64,000 nt of DNA, from NCBI GenBank assembly GCA_033239125.1, contig BSWB01000008.1:12430001-12494000 (forward strand), written 5' to 3'. The translations under genes were made by a program, and so were the position numbers. Position 1 is the stretch's first letter. Every line of letters begins with the position of its first letter. This DNA comes from Fagopyrum homotropicum. Lineage: Eukaryota; Streptophyta; Magnoliopsida; Caryophyllales; Polygonaceae. Of this stretch, positions 21,228 to 34,459 are shown piece after piece. Under the pieces are notes generated by a model. That model was not told the DNA's origin, made no database searches, and saw only the letters and a list, made by a program, of their open reading frames with translations.

Positions 21228-24200
21228 TGTAACACCCCAAATTCTGAGAACTCAGGGAGCTACTGGTTAGGACCTCACAATGGGTCCCAACCATAGTTTG
21301 ACAAAAATTTTACTTGGATCTTCCAACAAGGCACAAAAATATTTAAAACATTTGAAAACTGTAAACAATATATACATGGAGAATATGTATCAGCCTTACA
21401 AGAAAAGATACTAAAACGACGTATATGAAGAACAAAAGACATCCCCGTCCCAACTAAATGAGTACGTGGACCCGGCTGACCATTTCCTCCGGATCTCTCT
21501 ACAACTGTCTTAACCTGCAAGGCATCTACAAGCGGTATAAAATCGTTAGCTAACATTCTATGCATAAGTAGAAAGGTAAAAGCACAAACACACAACATAC
21601 ACAATCAACATGCACAATCAATCCTTTTATTATCTTTAATTAGGTGATATGTCATTAATTACTAATGATGCTTATTTTGTGACACGAGGGATTCCCAAAC
21701 CTTAACATTGTCCCCGTTTACCAACGCGGAATGGTAATAATGCATTTCACCGTCTACCTGACTGGGCTGGTCGTAGGGAACCTCCTAGACTCTCGCAAGA
21801 GCTAGGCAGATGATGTCACAACCCGTTATCATACACTTGGGTCCATTACACAATATACTAAAGTCGGCCTATTCCGGTTTCGTTATTTATCTTAACTAAC
21901 AAACACCACTCATACACATCACACGCATGCAAGAAGCCAGCTAAGTAAGTCCGTGGACTTACCAGAATCAAATCTCGACTCTCTTAATCACAACTCATCC
22001 TGTAACTGTATAACTCGGTTGCCTGTCAAAGGAGACAAGTGTGTCAGCACACTTTCTAGGTAATTAGAAGTCTAAGACTTCTAAGATAGTAGATCCTATT
22101 AGAACAAAATTTAATACAATACCATTTTATGGTCAAATGACTATTTCACCCTTGGTCCCAAAACTTCCAAAAATTCCATATATCATGCCTAAACTCTTAT
22201 TTGAGACTAAAAAGTCCTATTCTAACTCCTAAAAATGAGTTTGGTTATAAACTTGCAATTTACCTATTTTCCAATTTTCCGAAAGATCGTTAAGGTCCAA
22301 CTTCAGCTTCAAATATAAAATTCGAATAAACTTATAAAAATTCCGAAATAATTATCTAGATCATCTATGATATCCAATCTACTCATAGGAGAAAGAATTT
22401 CTTAAAACTATTAAAGCATCACTTCTACAAAAATTTCTAAAGTTGGTTACAACACTTAACAAACAACACACTGTCTTAACTTTGAAAAATCATAACTCCT
22501 AAACTACTCGCTGGATTTATCCTAAATTTTGATATGTTATACTATAAAATCTTATCTATAATATATCCAAAATTCATCAGCAAAGGAGATCAAAATCCTA
22601 TTTAAAACTATCTCACAAAACCGAATTTCAGCACAACAAAAAAACTGCTTACGACTCAATCTTTGAAAAATCATAAATCCCAAACCACTCGCTGGATTCC
22701 TCTCAAATTTTAATATGTTCTACAACAATATGTCAACTATATCATATCCAAAATTCAAGCCCAACGGAGATCAAGAGCGTATTCAAAACCATCTCACAAA
22801 ACAGCATCACTTGCTGTTTTCCCCAACACTCAGCACATATATAAAAACTGCATGAGGCGTCAATTTTGGAACACAATAACTCCTAAACCGTAGCTCGGAT
22901 TCCTCTCAAATTTTAGTATTTTATACTATACAATATCGACTAAAACATATCCGAAAATCAGACAGAAAGGAAGAGTCTAGCGTACCCAAAAATGGACCCG
23001 AAGTTGACTGTTCAACACTTCCGAAAATTCTGGAAAACGCAAGAATCTGTACAGCTCTCCTACGGTTGTTCTGAGTAGGTTTAACAGACGAAACGGGTAC
23101 ACGTTAGGCAAGGAAAAGGTGGACTGAAGTGTAGTGTAGCAAGGGTTACAAGCCTTACCCGATTCCGAGAGTCGAAGACATGAAGGAAGATGGCCCGAAC
23201 GCTGCTGTTGTCCCTGTGGCGCATCTGCAGTGAGTAGGACACGCACTCTAGGGCTGGCTATGTTGTGTCGTTGTAGCTGCATTATTGGAGTGCTGGAGAG
23301 GGGTGCGAAAGTGGCCCAGGAGGCGCACCCGCGGCCCTAGTGCGACGCTCCCACAGCCTGGTTCTCAACTGCCCATCGGCTAGAGCAAACACGCACCATC
23401 TACTGTTCTCCTGGCGTTGTTGTGCACGAACCGAAGGGAATGGAAGGCCGCCTGCTGTCTTGGAACGAAGGGGAGAAGGAGACGGCTTCAGTCGAGTATG
23501 CAAGAGGCGAGGAGAGGCGTTAGGTTAGCAGCGAGATGTTCGCTCCTGGTATGGTAACGAGGCGGCCATGCTTGTCGAAGGAGGAAGGAGAGAGCTCCGG
23601 AGTATCTTCCAGCGTGACGGTGAATTAGAGTTGCTGTATTGCGGCGTGAGCTGGGATGAGGCAGATGGGCAATCTATTGTTGGGCCTGGTCGAGAGCAGG
23701 CTGGGAGCACGCACAGAAATGGGCTGAGATGAGGTTGACATGAGAGTTGGGCTGAACCAAGGTGAGCTGAAATTGTAAATAGCAAAGGTGGGTTGGGTTG
23801 TCAAAACTCGTCATGGCCTTGTCAAGCCCATGCATGACCTTGTCACGGATTTGTCATGGCCTCATCATAACTCGTCATGGTCTCGTCACAGCTTTGTCAC
23901 AGTCTCGTCTCATCCTTGTCATGATCTCGTCTAAAGTCGTCGTTAAGGATTAATTATAAGAATTAGGGTTTGATATAATTCTATCATTTTATGTGAATTA
24001 AATTCTACATAAAATGATAAATAATTATAAGAATTAGGGTTTGATATAATTCTATCATTTTATGTGAATTAAATCCTACATAAAATGATAAAATTTGTAA
24101 AGAAAGAAATACTAGATAGAATGGGAACCGTCAACGGCTCGAAGTCCGAATTGATTCGAAAATAAACGGAATAAAAATTCCGGATATTACATCAGTACCC

Positions 24201-24355
24201 CCTTAAAATAAGTTTCGTCCCGAAACCTAGAACAAGGTACTTAATTAAACGACTTCCATAAATAAACGGGTATTTCCTAGTCTCATTAAATTTTTATTCG
24301 TTTCCCTAAACTTCTCTAACCCTATCAAGGCATAACGTAAAATCCGGTCGTTACA
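21228..24355 (-). mobile_element. A2 LTR a (outer, 3' LTR)
   Basis: Starts TGTAACACCCCAAATTC, ends GGTCGTTACA. It has only two minisatellite units (TTAGGGTTT at 23963 and 24034). It preserves the uninterrupted target sites of both insertions found in LTR d: ACATG at 21608-21612 and GTTGT at 23262-23266. Its first ~700 bases share many variants with LTR d and not with LTRs b and c. The block 22980-23780 is GC-rich; its frames on both strands are not genes. Confidence 0.85.
23950..24092. repeat. 71-bp minisatellite in A2 LTR a, 2 copies
   Basis: Same unit as in A1, period 71 bp, each with TTAGGGTTT and the TCATTTTATGT / ACATAAAATGA inverted repeat. LTRs b, c and d carry three copies. Confidence 0.85.
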
Positions 24356-27300
24356 TCAGATCCCCCTCAAAATAAGTTTCGTACCGAAACTTAGGGTAAG
24401 ACAATCCTGATCGGCCTTTAAGGCACCAAAAGGGTGTGTTTGGTCACTACACAAAAGTCTTGTCGTTTCCACATCTAGGTATCCCGCACATCAAGGTTAC
24501 CAAAGAACACATCACTGACTAAACACTCAATCATGAAATAAACAAGCAGTCAAACAATATCACACATACAAGGTCAAGCCCTAATTCGTTATTCCCGAGG
24601 TTACAACTATCGCTACATAAGTCTTTGAAATGTTACGTCTCTTACTATCCCCAATATCTTAGGTAGCCTTATCGGCTTCTCATAAAACCGCTAAATCTTA
24701 AATCTTTTCAGGTATTTAGATCACAAGTGCCTGTTACCACGTTCTAGAGTGGTTACCGGATATCTCACTGGTATTATCCTGCTCAACTGTTTGACCCTCT
24801 AATCTGATAACCTAACTCGTGTCTGGTAGGTATCTCTCCAACTTAAGTTTTCAAACTCAGTTCCCAAACTTAGTCTTCGTGGAAAACCGAAGTTACACTC
24901 TCCAATAGAGTGAGGAAAACTAGTCCATCGGTAACTTTTAAACCGCTTTAAAACTTCCAATGGTTTTCCTTACACAAATCACTTCTAGATCCTTTGATGA
25001 CCCTACGGAAAATAATCTATTCAACTTCCTTCCCTTTGTTATGACCACTTGCTTTTGGCCTTCTAAAAAGGTTCTGACTACACAATCAGATCCCAGGTCT
25101 TGAACATCCACCAACACTTACCACGTGTTCAATGCTCCTCGTATCATGACCCACTTGGTCTTGTCTTTTAATAATACTCAGTCATCTTCTTCCTCAAGTA
25201 AGGAACCGTCACCTTTACCCTTTTCCTGGTCTACACTCGGGGCAACTAAGAATCAAATCTAGGGGTCATCCTCTCAGTTTACTTGGCATTATTATATTAT
25301 TTATAGATCTCTAATATATTGTTAGCTCTAACCCAGGCTTCCGACGCATTACCCAAGACCATGGAATATGTCCGGAATGACGGTATTAGACACAAAGTGA
25401 TCTTATATCACAGTTATTTGATCATAAATACTCGATACATGCTAACACACCGTCAACATTGAACTCTTGTACCTTCCACTTTTATCGGATTAGTAATATC
25501 CCTCTAACTCAAAACGCAACTAGGCTTTGTTCCGACATAATGTTACCCATAAAATCTTCTCCGAGATAATGCTTTATTTAAGTACGGTTACTGGTTGCAA
25601 CTATACTCTTGTCGCTTCTCTTTCTTATGTAACTTTCGACTCCGAAAGGTGGTTACGCACTTTGAGCTTTCTAGTGCAGACCACGCACAATACCTTAATA
25701 CTATCGTGAATTATTTTCTCCCTCCAATGGAAATACACTCTCGAAACTTATCTATCGACATGTGACGGAGTTTTCATGTTTTACTGGGATCCATAATGGG
25801 GTACCAATCTCTTTCCATAACCTCTACATGCATTTACCTTCTCGTGTACCTTGATGGTTGTACAATTCTTCCACAAACATTTACAGTCACTCCGCATAGC
25901 CCCTCTCATGTTTGTTCTCATCAAAACGCATGTCACCAACTACCATTATCTTAACCTCGACACGTCACCATATTGTACCATTTCTTCTCACTCCGTGGGT
26001 TAGGACCTACCACACTTCTTCTGCGCTACTCTCACTATCCTATTGTCACTCATTAATCATAAGGACCTTTTCTGTTAAGTATAAAATGATTGACCCCAAA
26101 AATCTTTCTTCCAATTACACCATGAGTCTTATACGAATGAAATACCAAGTACCATCTTTACTTGCCTTAAGAAAATAAAACAACGATTGAAAAACAACTT
26201 CTTCCGCTTACTTTCTTAATTTTTCTACCACGGATCCAAACTCCCTAACTTGACTGGAGTTTGATCTTAACTAGCCAAGAAGTAACCCTTAAAACGTTTG
26301 TCTTTATACCTTTAATTCATCCAAGAAGGTTGTCGTTGCCTACTTGAGGAAATCCTCTAAGGCGTGGGTAAAGCTACTTCATAGATCCACTGTCACAAAT
26401 ATCTCTTCTTAACGGCACATAACTCGTCAATACCAAACAATACTTTCACATCCTTGGTTGGCATCGGTCAGTCTATAATTGACTTATCTCAATTTCATAC
26501 CTCTACTGGTATTCAACTTTCGGTGCACCTCACCTACTAGATTAATCCTTTTATCATTCTTTAGTTCGTCTTATCTTTCACTATTCCACTTCCTTTGGGC
26601 TAACTTCATTCCTCTTGTCCGATTGGGTCATCCACCTGACATAAATAGTCGTTTCAAGTTTTGCACGATAACTTGCAAGCGTTTTTGCAATTCTTATGGC
26701 CGTAATGATTATCCACTTGCAGTTTCTCTTGCATGGACCGTTTGTGTTGATGGCCTAGGTCCCGTGATAAATTGATTACCCTGGACTCTCGAGTCTACAA
26801 AGGCTGTTCTCCCATACAGATTTCTTCACTGGTGTTGGAGGTAATATCGCCTTCCTGAAACCCCGTTGACCCTGCTACAAGCTTCCATTCTTTGGATATT
26901 GGCGTCGCGGTTTTTTTCAAACTTCTTATAACTTTGAGGAGGTCAAAACCTCACCACGCTTGTGGGGTCTGCCTATTCGCTTTTTCACACAATTATAGAT
27001 CTTCATTCCGTGCACCTTAGATTTTCACACCCAGATTGACACTTTGTCTCTTCTGGTTTCTTATGTCCATAATGGTCTATGGGGCATCCGCTTCGATTAT
27101 AATGTCCTTGATTCCCAAATCTTGGTTGTACTCAATTCTACTTGTCCCGTTCCAATAATGTTATCTCTACTCCGCACTCTTGTAGTCTCTTGCATGGTTC
27201 TTCTAATTCCGTATCTCGGCCTCGTATGCCCGAGTTCCTTGCACGATCTTCTATTCCTTCTAACTGAACTACCTCAGGGATTTCTTCCTCATCTGATTGT

Positions 27301-27798
27301 GCATGTGGTAAAAATTATCTTCACAACTTTACTTCCTTGCGCACTTGTTCTTTGGTTAATTTCTAAGGACCACCAAGTAGTCTACCCGAGTGTAATACTC
27401 AATTCAAGGTCCGATTCCATTGCATCGTGTTGGAGATTCTTCAAGTCCACAGTTGATTTATCATGAGGCGATAATCACTTTGTGATATCACAACTAAAGG
27501 ATATAAAATATCCTTTAGGATACTAACAAACTAAGTATACACATGTATATAACATATAATAAGAAACATCATAACAAGTCTATATACTAACTCCTATCGG
27601 TCCAAGTTGCAGAGATCCACGGAGAGCGATGGTGGTCCGACGTACTACTAACCCAACAACCCGACTATGCGTGTGTGTAAAAACTGAAATCCGCTTTGAA
27701 TATTTTAGACCCCTTTCGGGTTCTAGTTATTTTATACATTCGGTCTTTCAAAATATTTCAAGTGCCATTGTTGCCAACCCAGAGCTCTGATACCATAT
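24356..27798 (-). mobile_element. A2 internal region a
   Basis: 3.44 kb, non-coding. It keeps the integrase C-terminal relic (about 24779-24846, RYLPDTS then VIRLEGQTVE), the leader hairpin CTAAAGGATA / TATCCTTTAG (27494-27518) and the PBS at 27784-27795. It contains about 310 bp at 24965-25275 that A1 lacks. Open plus-strand frames (27044-27466, for example) are antisense to the element. Confidence 0.75.
27784..27795 (-). other. PBS of A2 internal region a
   Basis: Minus strand TGGTATCAGAGC, initiator-Met tRNA, three bases from LTR b. Confidence 0.85.
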
Positions 27799-30700
27799 TG
27801 TAATACCCCAAATTCTGAGAACTCGGGGAGCTACTGGTTAGGACCTCACACTGGGTCCCGACCTTAGTTTGACAACAATTTCACTAGGATCTTACAACAA
27901 GGCACAAAAGTATTTAAAACATTTGAAAACTTTAAACAATATATACATGAAGATTATGTATCAGCCTTACAAAGCAAAGGTACCAAAACAACACATATGA
28001 AGAACAGAAGACATCCCCGTCCCCAACTAAATGAGTAGGTGGACCCGGCTAACCATTCTCTCCGGATCTCTCTACAACTGTCATAACCTTTAAGGCATCT
28101 ACAAAGCGGTATAATACCGTTAGCTAACATTCTATGCATAAGTATAAAGGTAAAAGCACAAAGACACAACATACACAATCAACATGCAACACTCAATCCT
28201 TTTATTATCTTTAATTAGGTGACATGTCATTACTAATGATACTTATTTTGTGACACGTGGGATTCCCAAACCTCGCCCCTTTCCCCGTTTACCAACGCGG
28301 AATGGTACTAATGCATTTGACCGTCTACCTGACTGGGCTGGTCTCAGGGAACCTCCTAGACTCTCGCAAGAGCTAGGCAGATGATGTCACGACCCATTAT
28401 CATACACTTTGGTCAATTACGTAAATAATAAAGTCGGCCTAATCCGGTTTCGTTGTTTATCATAACTAACAAACACCACTCATACACATTACACTCATAC
28501 AAGAAGATAGCTAAGTAAGTCCGTGGACTTACCAAAATCAAATCTCGACTCTCTTAATCACAACTCAATCTGTAACTGTATAACTCGGTTGCCTGTCAAA
28601 GGAGACAAGTGTGTCAGCACACTTTCTAGGTAATTAGAAGTCTAAGACTTCTAAGACAGTAGATCCTATTAGAACAGAATTTAATACAGTACCAATTTAT
28701 GGTAAAATGACTATTTTACCCTTGGTCCCGAAACTTCCAAAAATTCCATATATCATGCCTAAACTCTTAATTGAGACTAAAGAGTCCTATTCTAACTCCT
28801 AAAGATGAGTTTGGTTACAAACTGGCAATTTACCTATTTTCCTATTTTTCGAAAGATCGTTAAGGTCCAACTTCAGCTTCAGATATGAAATTCGAATAAA
28901 CTTATAAAAATTCCAAAACAATTATCTAGATCATCTATGATATCCAATCTACTCATAGGAGAAAGAATTTTTTAAAACTGTTAAAGCATCACTTCTACAA
29001 AAATTTCTAAAGTTGGTTACAACACTTAACAAACAACACACTGTCTTAACTTTGAAAAATCATAACTCCTAAACTACTCGCTGGATTTATCCCAAATTTT
29101 GATATGTTATACTATAAGATCTTATCTATAATATATCCAAAATTCAGCCGCAAAGGAGAACAAAATCCTATTTAAAACTATCTCACAAAACCGAATTTCA
29201 GCACAACAGAAAAACTGCTTACGACTCAATCTTTGAAAAATCATAAATCCCAAACCACTTGCTGGATTCATCTCAAATTTTAATATGTTCTACAACAATA
29301 TGTCAAATATATCATATCCAAAATTCAAGCCCAACGGAGATCAAGAGCTTATTCAAAACCATCTCACAAAACAGCATCATTTGCTATTTTCCCCAACACT
29401 CAGCACATATATAAAAACTGCATGAGGCGTCAACTTTGGAACACAATAACTCTCAAACCGTAGCTCGAATTCCTCTCAAATTTTAGTATTTTATACTATA
29501 CAATATCGACTAAAACATATCCGAAAATCAGCCAGAAAAGAAGAGTCTAGCGTACCCAAAAATGGACCCGAAGTTGACTGCTCAACACTTCCGAAAATTC
29601 TGGAAAATGCAAGAATCTGTACAGCTCTCCTACGGTTGTGCTGAGTAGGTTTAATAGACGAAACGGGTACACGTTAGGCAAGGAAAAGGTGGACTGAAGT
29701 GTAGTGTAGCAAGGGTTACAAGCCTTACCCGATTCCGAGACTCGAAGACATGAAGGAAGATGGCCCGAAGGCTGCTGCTGTCCCTGTGGCGCATCTGCAG
29801 TGAGTAGGACACGCACTCTAGGGCTGGCTGTGTTGTGTCGTTGTAGCTGCATGATTGGAGTGCTGGAGAGGGGTGCGACAGTGGCCCAGGAGGCGCACCC
29901 GCGGCCCTAGTGCGGCGCTCCCACAGCCTGGTTCTCAACTGCCCAGCGGCTAGAGCAAACACGCACCATCTGTTGTTCTCCTGGCGCTGTTGTGCACGAA
30001 CCGAAGGGAATGGAAGGCCGGCTGCTGTCGTGGAACGAAGGGGAGAAGGAGACGGCTTCAGTCGAGTATGCAGGAGGCGAGGAGAGGCGTTAGGTTAGCA
30101 GCGAGATGTTCGCTCCTAGTATGGAAACGAGGCGGCCATGCTTGTCGAAGGAGGAAGGAGAGAGCTCTGGAGTATCTTCCAGCGTGACGGTGAATTAGGG
30201 TTGCTGTGTTGCGGCGTGAGCTGGGATGAGGCAGATGGGCAATCTACTGTTGGGCCGGGTCGAGAGCAGGCTGGGAGCACGCACAAAAATGGGCAGAGGT
30301 GAGGCTGACATGAGAGTTGGGTTGAACAAAGGTGAGTTGAAATTGTGAAAAGCAAAGGTGGGTTGGGTTGTCAAAACTCGTTAAAACTCGTCATGGCCTT
30401 GTCAAGCCCATGCATGAACTTGTCACGGATTTGTCATGGCCTCGTCATAACTCGTCATGGTCTCGTCACAGCTTTGTCACAGTCTCGTCTCAGCCTTGTC
30501 ATGATCTCGTCTAAAGTCGTCGTTAAGGATAAATTATAAGAATTAGTGTTTGATATAATTCTATCATTTTATGTGAATTAAATTCTACATAAAATGATAA
30601 ATAATTATAAGAATTAGGGTATGCTATAATTCTATCATTTTATGTGAATTAAATTCTACATAAAATGATAAATAATTATAAGAATTAGGGTTTGCTATAA

Positions 30701-31006
30701 TTCTATCATTTTATGTGAATTAAATCCTACATAAAATGATAAAATTTGTGAAGAAAGAAATACTAGATAGAATGGGAACCGTCAACGGCTCGAAGTCCGA
30801 ATTGATTCGGAAATAAGCGGAATAAAAATTCCGGATATTACATCAGTACCCCCTTAAAATAAGTTTCGTCTCGAATCCTAGAACAAGGTACTTAATTAAA
30901 CGACTTCCATAAATAAACGGGTATGTCCTAGTCTCATTAAATTTTTATTCGTTTCCCTAAACTTCTCTAACCCTATCAAGGCATAACGAAAAATCCGGTC
31001 ATTACA
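27799..31006 (-). mobile_element. A2 LTR b (inner, chimeric)
   Basis: Starts TGTAATACCCC (one C-to-T change) and ends GGTCATTACA. Up to about 28510 it carries A1-type variants (TTTCACTAGGATC, GCAACACTCAATCC, GGTACTAATGCATTTGACC); after about 28538 it follows LTRs a and d (CAAATCTCGACTC, GGAGACAAGTG). The switch lies in 28511-28538. It has three minisatellite units (about 30530-30745). Confidence 0.85.
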
Positions 31007-34000
31007 TCAGATCCCCCTCAAAATAAGTTTCGTCCCGAAACTTAGGGTAAGACAATCCTGATCGGCCTTTAAGGCACCAAAAGGGTGTGTTTGGTCACTA
31101 CACAAAAGTCTTGTCGTTTCCACATCTAGGTATCCCGCACATCAAGGTTACCAAAGAACACATCACTAACTAAACACTCAATCATGAAATAAACAAGCAG
31201 TCAAACAATATCACACATACAAGGTCAAGCCCTAATTCGTTATTCCCGAGGTTACAACTATCGCTACATAAGTCTTTGAAATGTTACGTCTCTTACTATC
31301 CCCAATATCTTAGGTAGCCTTATCGGCTTCTCATAAAACCGCCAAATCTTAAATCTTTTCAGGTATTTAGATCACAAGTGCCTGTTACCACGTTCTAGAG
31401 TGGTTACCAGATATCTCACTTGTATTATCCTGCTCAACTGTTTGACCCTCTAATCTGATGACCTAACTCGTGTCTGGTAGGTATCTCTCCAACTTAAGTT
31501 TTCAAACTCAGTTCCCAAACTTAGTCTCCGTGGAAAACCGAAGTTACACTCTCCAATAGAGTGATGAAAACTAGTCCATCGGTAACTTTTAAACCGCATT
31601 AAAACTTCCAATGGTTTTCCTTACACAAATCACTTCTAGATCCTTTGATGACCCTACGGAAAATAATCTATTCAACTTCCTTCCCTTTGTTAAGACCACT
31701 TGCTTCTGGCCTTCTAAAAAGGTTCTGACTACACAATCAGATCCCAGGTCTTGAACATCCACCAACACTTACCACGTGTTCAATGCTCCTCGTATCACGA
31801 CCCACTTGGTCTTGTCTTTTAGTATTACTCAGTCATCTTCTTCCTCAAGTAAAGAACCGTCACCTTTAACTTTTTCCCGGTCTACACACGGGGCAACTAA
31901 GAATCAAATCTAGGGGTCATCCTCTCTATTTACTTGGCATTATTATATTATTTATAGATCTCTAATATATCGTTGGCTCTAACCCAGGCATCCGACGCAT
32001 AACCCAAGACCTTAAGTGACATAGAATATGTCCGGAATGACGGTATTAGACACAAAGTGATCTTATCTCACAATTATTTGATCATAAATACTCGATACAT
32101 GCTAACACACCGTCAACATTGAACTCTTGTACCTTCCACTTTTATCGGACTAGTAATATCCCTCATACTCAAAACGCAACTAGGCTCTGTTCCGACATAA
32201 TGTTACCCATAAAATCTTCTCCGAGATTATGCTTTATTTAAGTACGGTTACTAGTTGCAACTATAATCTTGTCGCTTCTCTTTCTTATGTAACTTTCGAC
32301 TCCGAAAGGTGGTTACGCACTTTGAGCTTTCTAGTGCAGACCACACACAATACCTTAATACTATCGTGAATTATTTTCTCCCTCCAATGGAAATACACTC
32401 TCGAAACTTATCTATCGACATGTGACGGAGTTTTCATGTTTTACTGGGATCCATAATGGGGTACCAATCTCTTTCCATAACCTCTACATGCATGTACCTT
32501 CTCGTGTACCTTGATGGTGGTACAATTCTTCCACCAACATTTACAGTCACTCCGCATAGCCCCTCTCGTGTTTGTTCTCATCAAAACGCATGTCACCTAC
32601 TACCATTATCTTAACCTCGACACGTCACCATATTGTACCATTTCTTCTCACTCCGTGGGTTAGGACCTACCACGCTTCCGCTGCGCTACTCTCACTATCC
32701 TATTGTCACTCATTAATCATAAGGACCTTTTCTGTTAAGTATAAAATGATTGACCCCAAAAATCTTTCTTCCAATTACACCATGAGTCTTATACGGATGA
32801 AATACCAAGTACCATCTTTACTTGCCTTAAGAAAATAAAAACAACGATTGAAAAACAACTTCTTCCGCTTACTTTCTTAATTCTTCTACGACGGATCCAA
32901 ACTCCCTGACTTGACCGGAGTTTGATCTTAACTAGCCAAGAAGTAACCCTTAAAACGTTTGTCTTTATACCTTTAATTCATCCAAGAAGGTTGTCGTTGC
33001 CTACTTGAGGAAATCCTCTAAGGCGTGGGTAAAGCTACTCCATAGATCCACAGTCACAAATATCTCTTCTTAACGGCACATAACTCGTCAATACCAAACA
33101 ATACTTTCACGTCCTTGGTTGGCATCGGTCAGTCTATAATTGACTTATCTCAATTTCATACCTCTGCTGGTATTCAACTTTCGGTGCACCTCACCTACTA
33201 GATTTATCCTTTTATCCTTCTTTAGTTCGTCTTATCTTTCACTCTTCCACTTCCTTTGGGCTAACTTCATTCCTCTTGTCCGATTGGGTCATCCACCTGA
33301 CATAAATAGTCGTTTCAAGTTTTGCACGATAACTTGCAAGCTTTTTTGTAATTCTTATGGCCGTAATGATTATCCACTTGCAGTTTCTCTTGCATGGACC
33401 GTCTATGTTGATGGCCTAGGTCCCGTGATAATTGGATTACCCTGGACTCTCGAGTCTACAAAGGTTGTTCTCCCATACAGATTTCTTCACTGGTGTTGGA
33501 GGTAATATCACCTTCCTGAAACCCCGTTGACCCTGCTACAAGCTTCCATTCTTTGGATATTGGCGTCGCGGTTTCTTTCAAACTTCTTATATCTTTGAGG
33601 AGGTCAAAACCTCCCCACGCTTGTGGGGTCTGCCTTTTCGCTTTTTCACACAATTGTGGGTCTTCATTCCGTGCACCTTAGATTTTCAGACCCAGATTGA
33701 CACTTTGTCTCTTCTGGTTTCTTATGTCCATAATGGTCTATGGGGCATCCGCTTCGATTATAATGTCCTTGACTCCGCAATCTTGGTTGTACTCAATTCT
33801 ACTTGTCCCGTTCCAATAATGTTATCTCTACTCCGCACTCTTGTAGTCTCTTGCATGGTTCTTCTAATTTCGTCTCTCGGCCTCGTATGCCCGAGTTCCT
33901 TGCACGATCTTCTATTCCTTCTAACTGAACTACCTCAGGGATTTCTTCCTCATCTGATTGTGCATGTGGTAAAAATTATCTTCACAACTTTACTTCCTTG

Positions 34001-34459
34001 CGCACTTTTTCTATGGTTAATTTGTAAGGACCACCAAGTAGTCTACCCGAGTGTAATACTCAATTCAAGGTCCGATTCCATTGCATCGTGTTGGAGATTC
34101 TTCAAGTCCGCAGTTGATTTATCATGAGGCGATAATCACTTCGTAATATCACAACTAAAGGATATAAAATATCCTTTAGGATACTAACAAACTAAGTATA
34201 CACATGTATATAACATATAATAAGAAACATCATAACAAGTCTATATACTAACTCCTATCGGTCCAAGTTTCAGAGATCCACGGAGAGCGATGGTGGTCCG
34301 ACGTACTACTAACCCAACAACCCGACTATGCGTGTGTGTAAAAAATGAAATCCGCTTTGAAAATTTTAGACCCCTTTCGGGTTCTAGTTATTTTATACAT
34401 TCGGTCTTTCAAAAGATTTCAAGTGCCATTGTTGCCAACCCAGAGCTCTGATACCATAT
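31007..34459 (-). mobile_element. A2 internal region b
   Basis: Nearly identical to internal regions a and c, with the integrase relic at about 31429-31497, the leader hairpin at 34155-34179 and the PBS at 34445-34456. No coding capacity on the element strand beyond a 65-codon minus frame (33456-33653) also found in copy c and, diverged, in A1. Confidence 0.75.
34445..34456 (-). other. PBS of A2 internal region b
   Basis: Minus strand TGGTATCAGAGC, initiator-Met tRNA, three bases from LTR c. Confidence 0.85.
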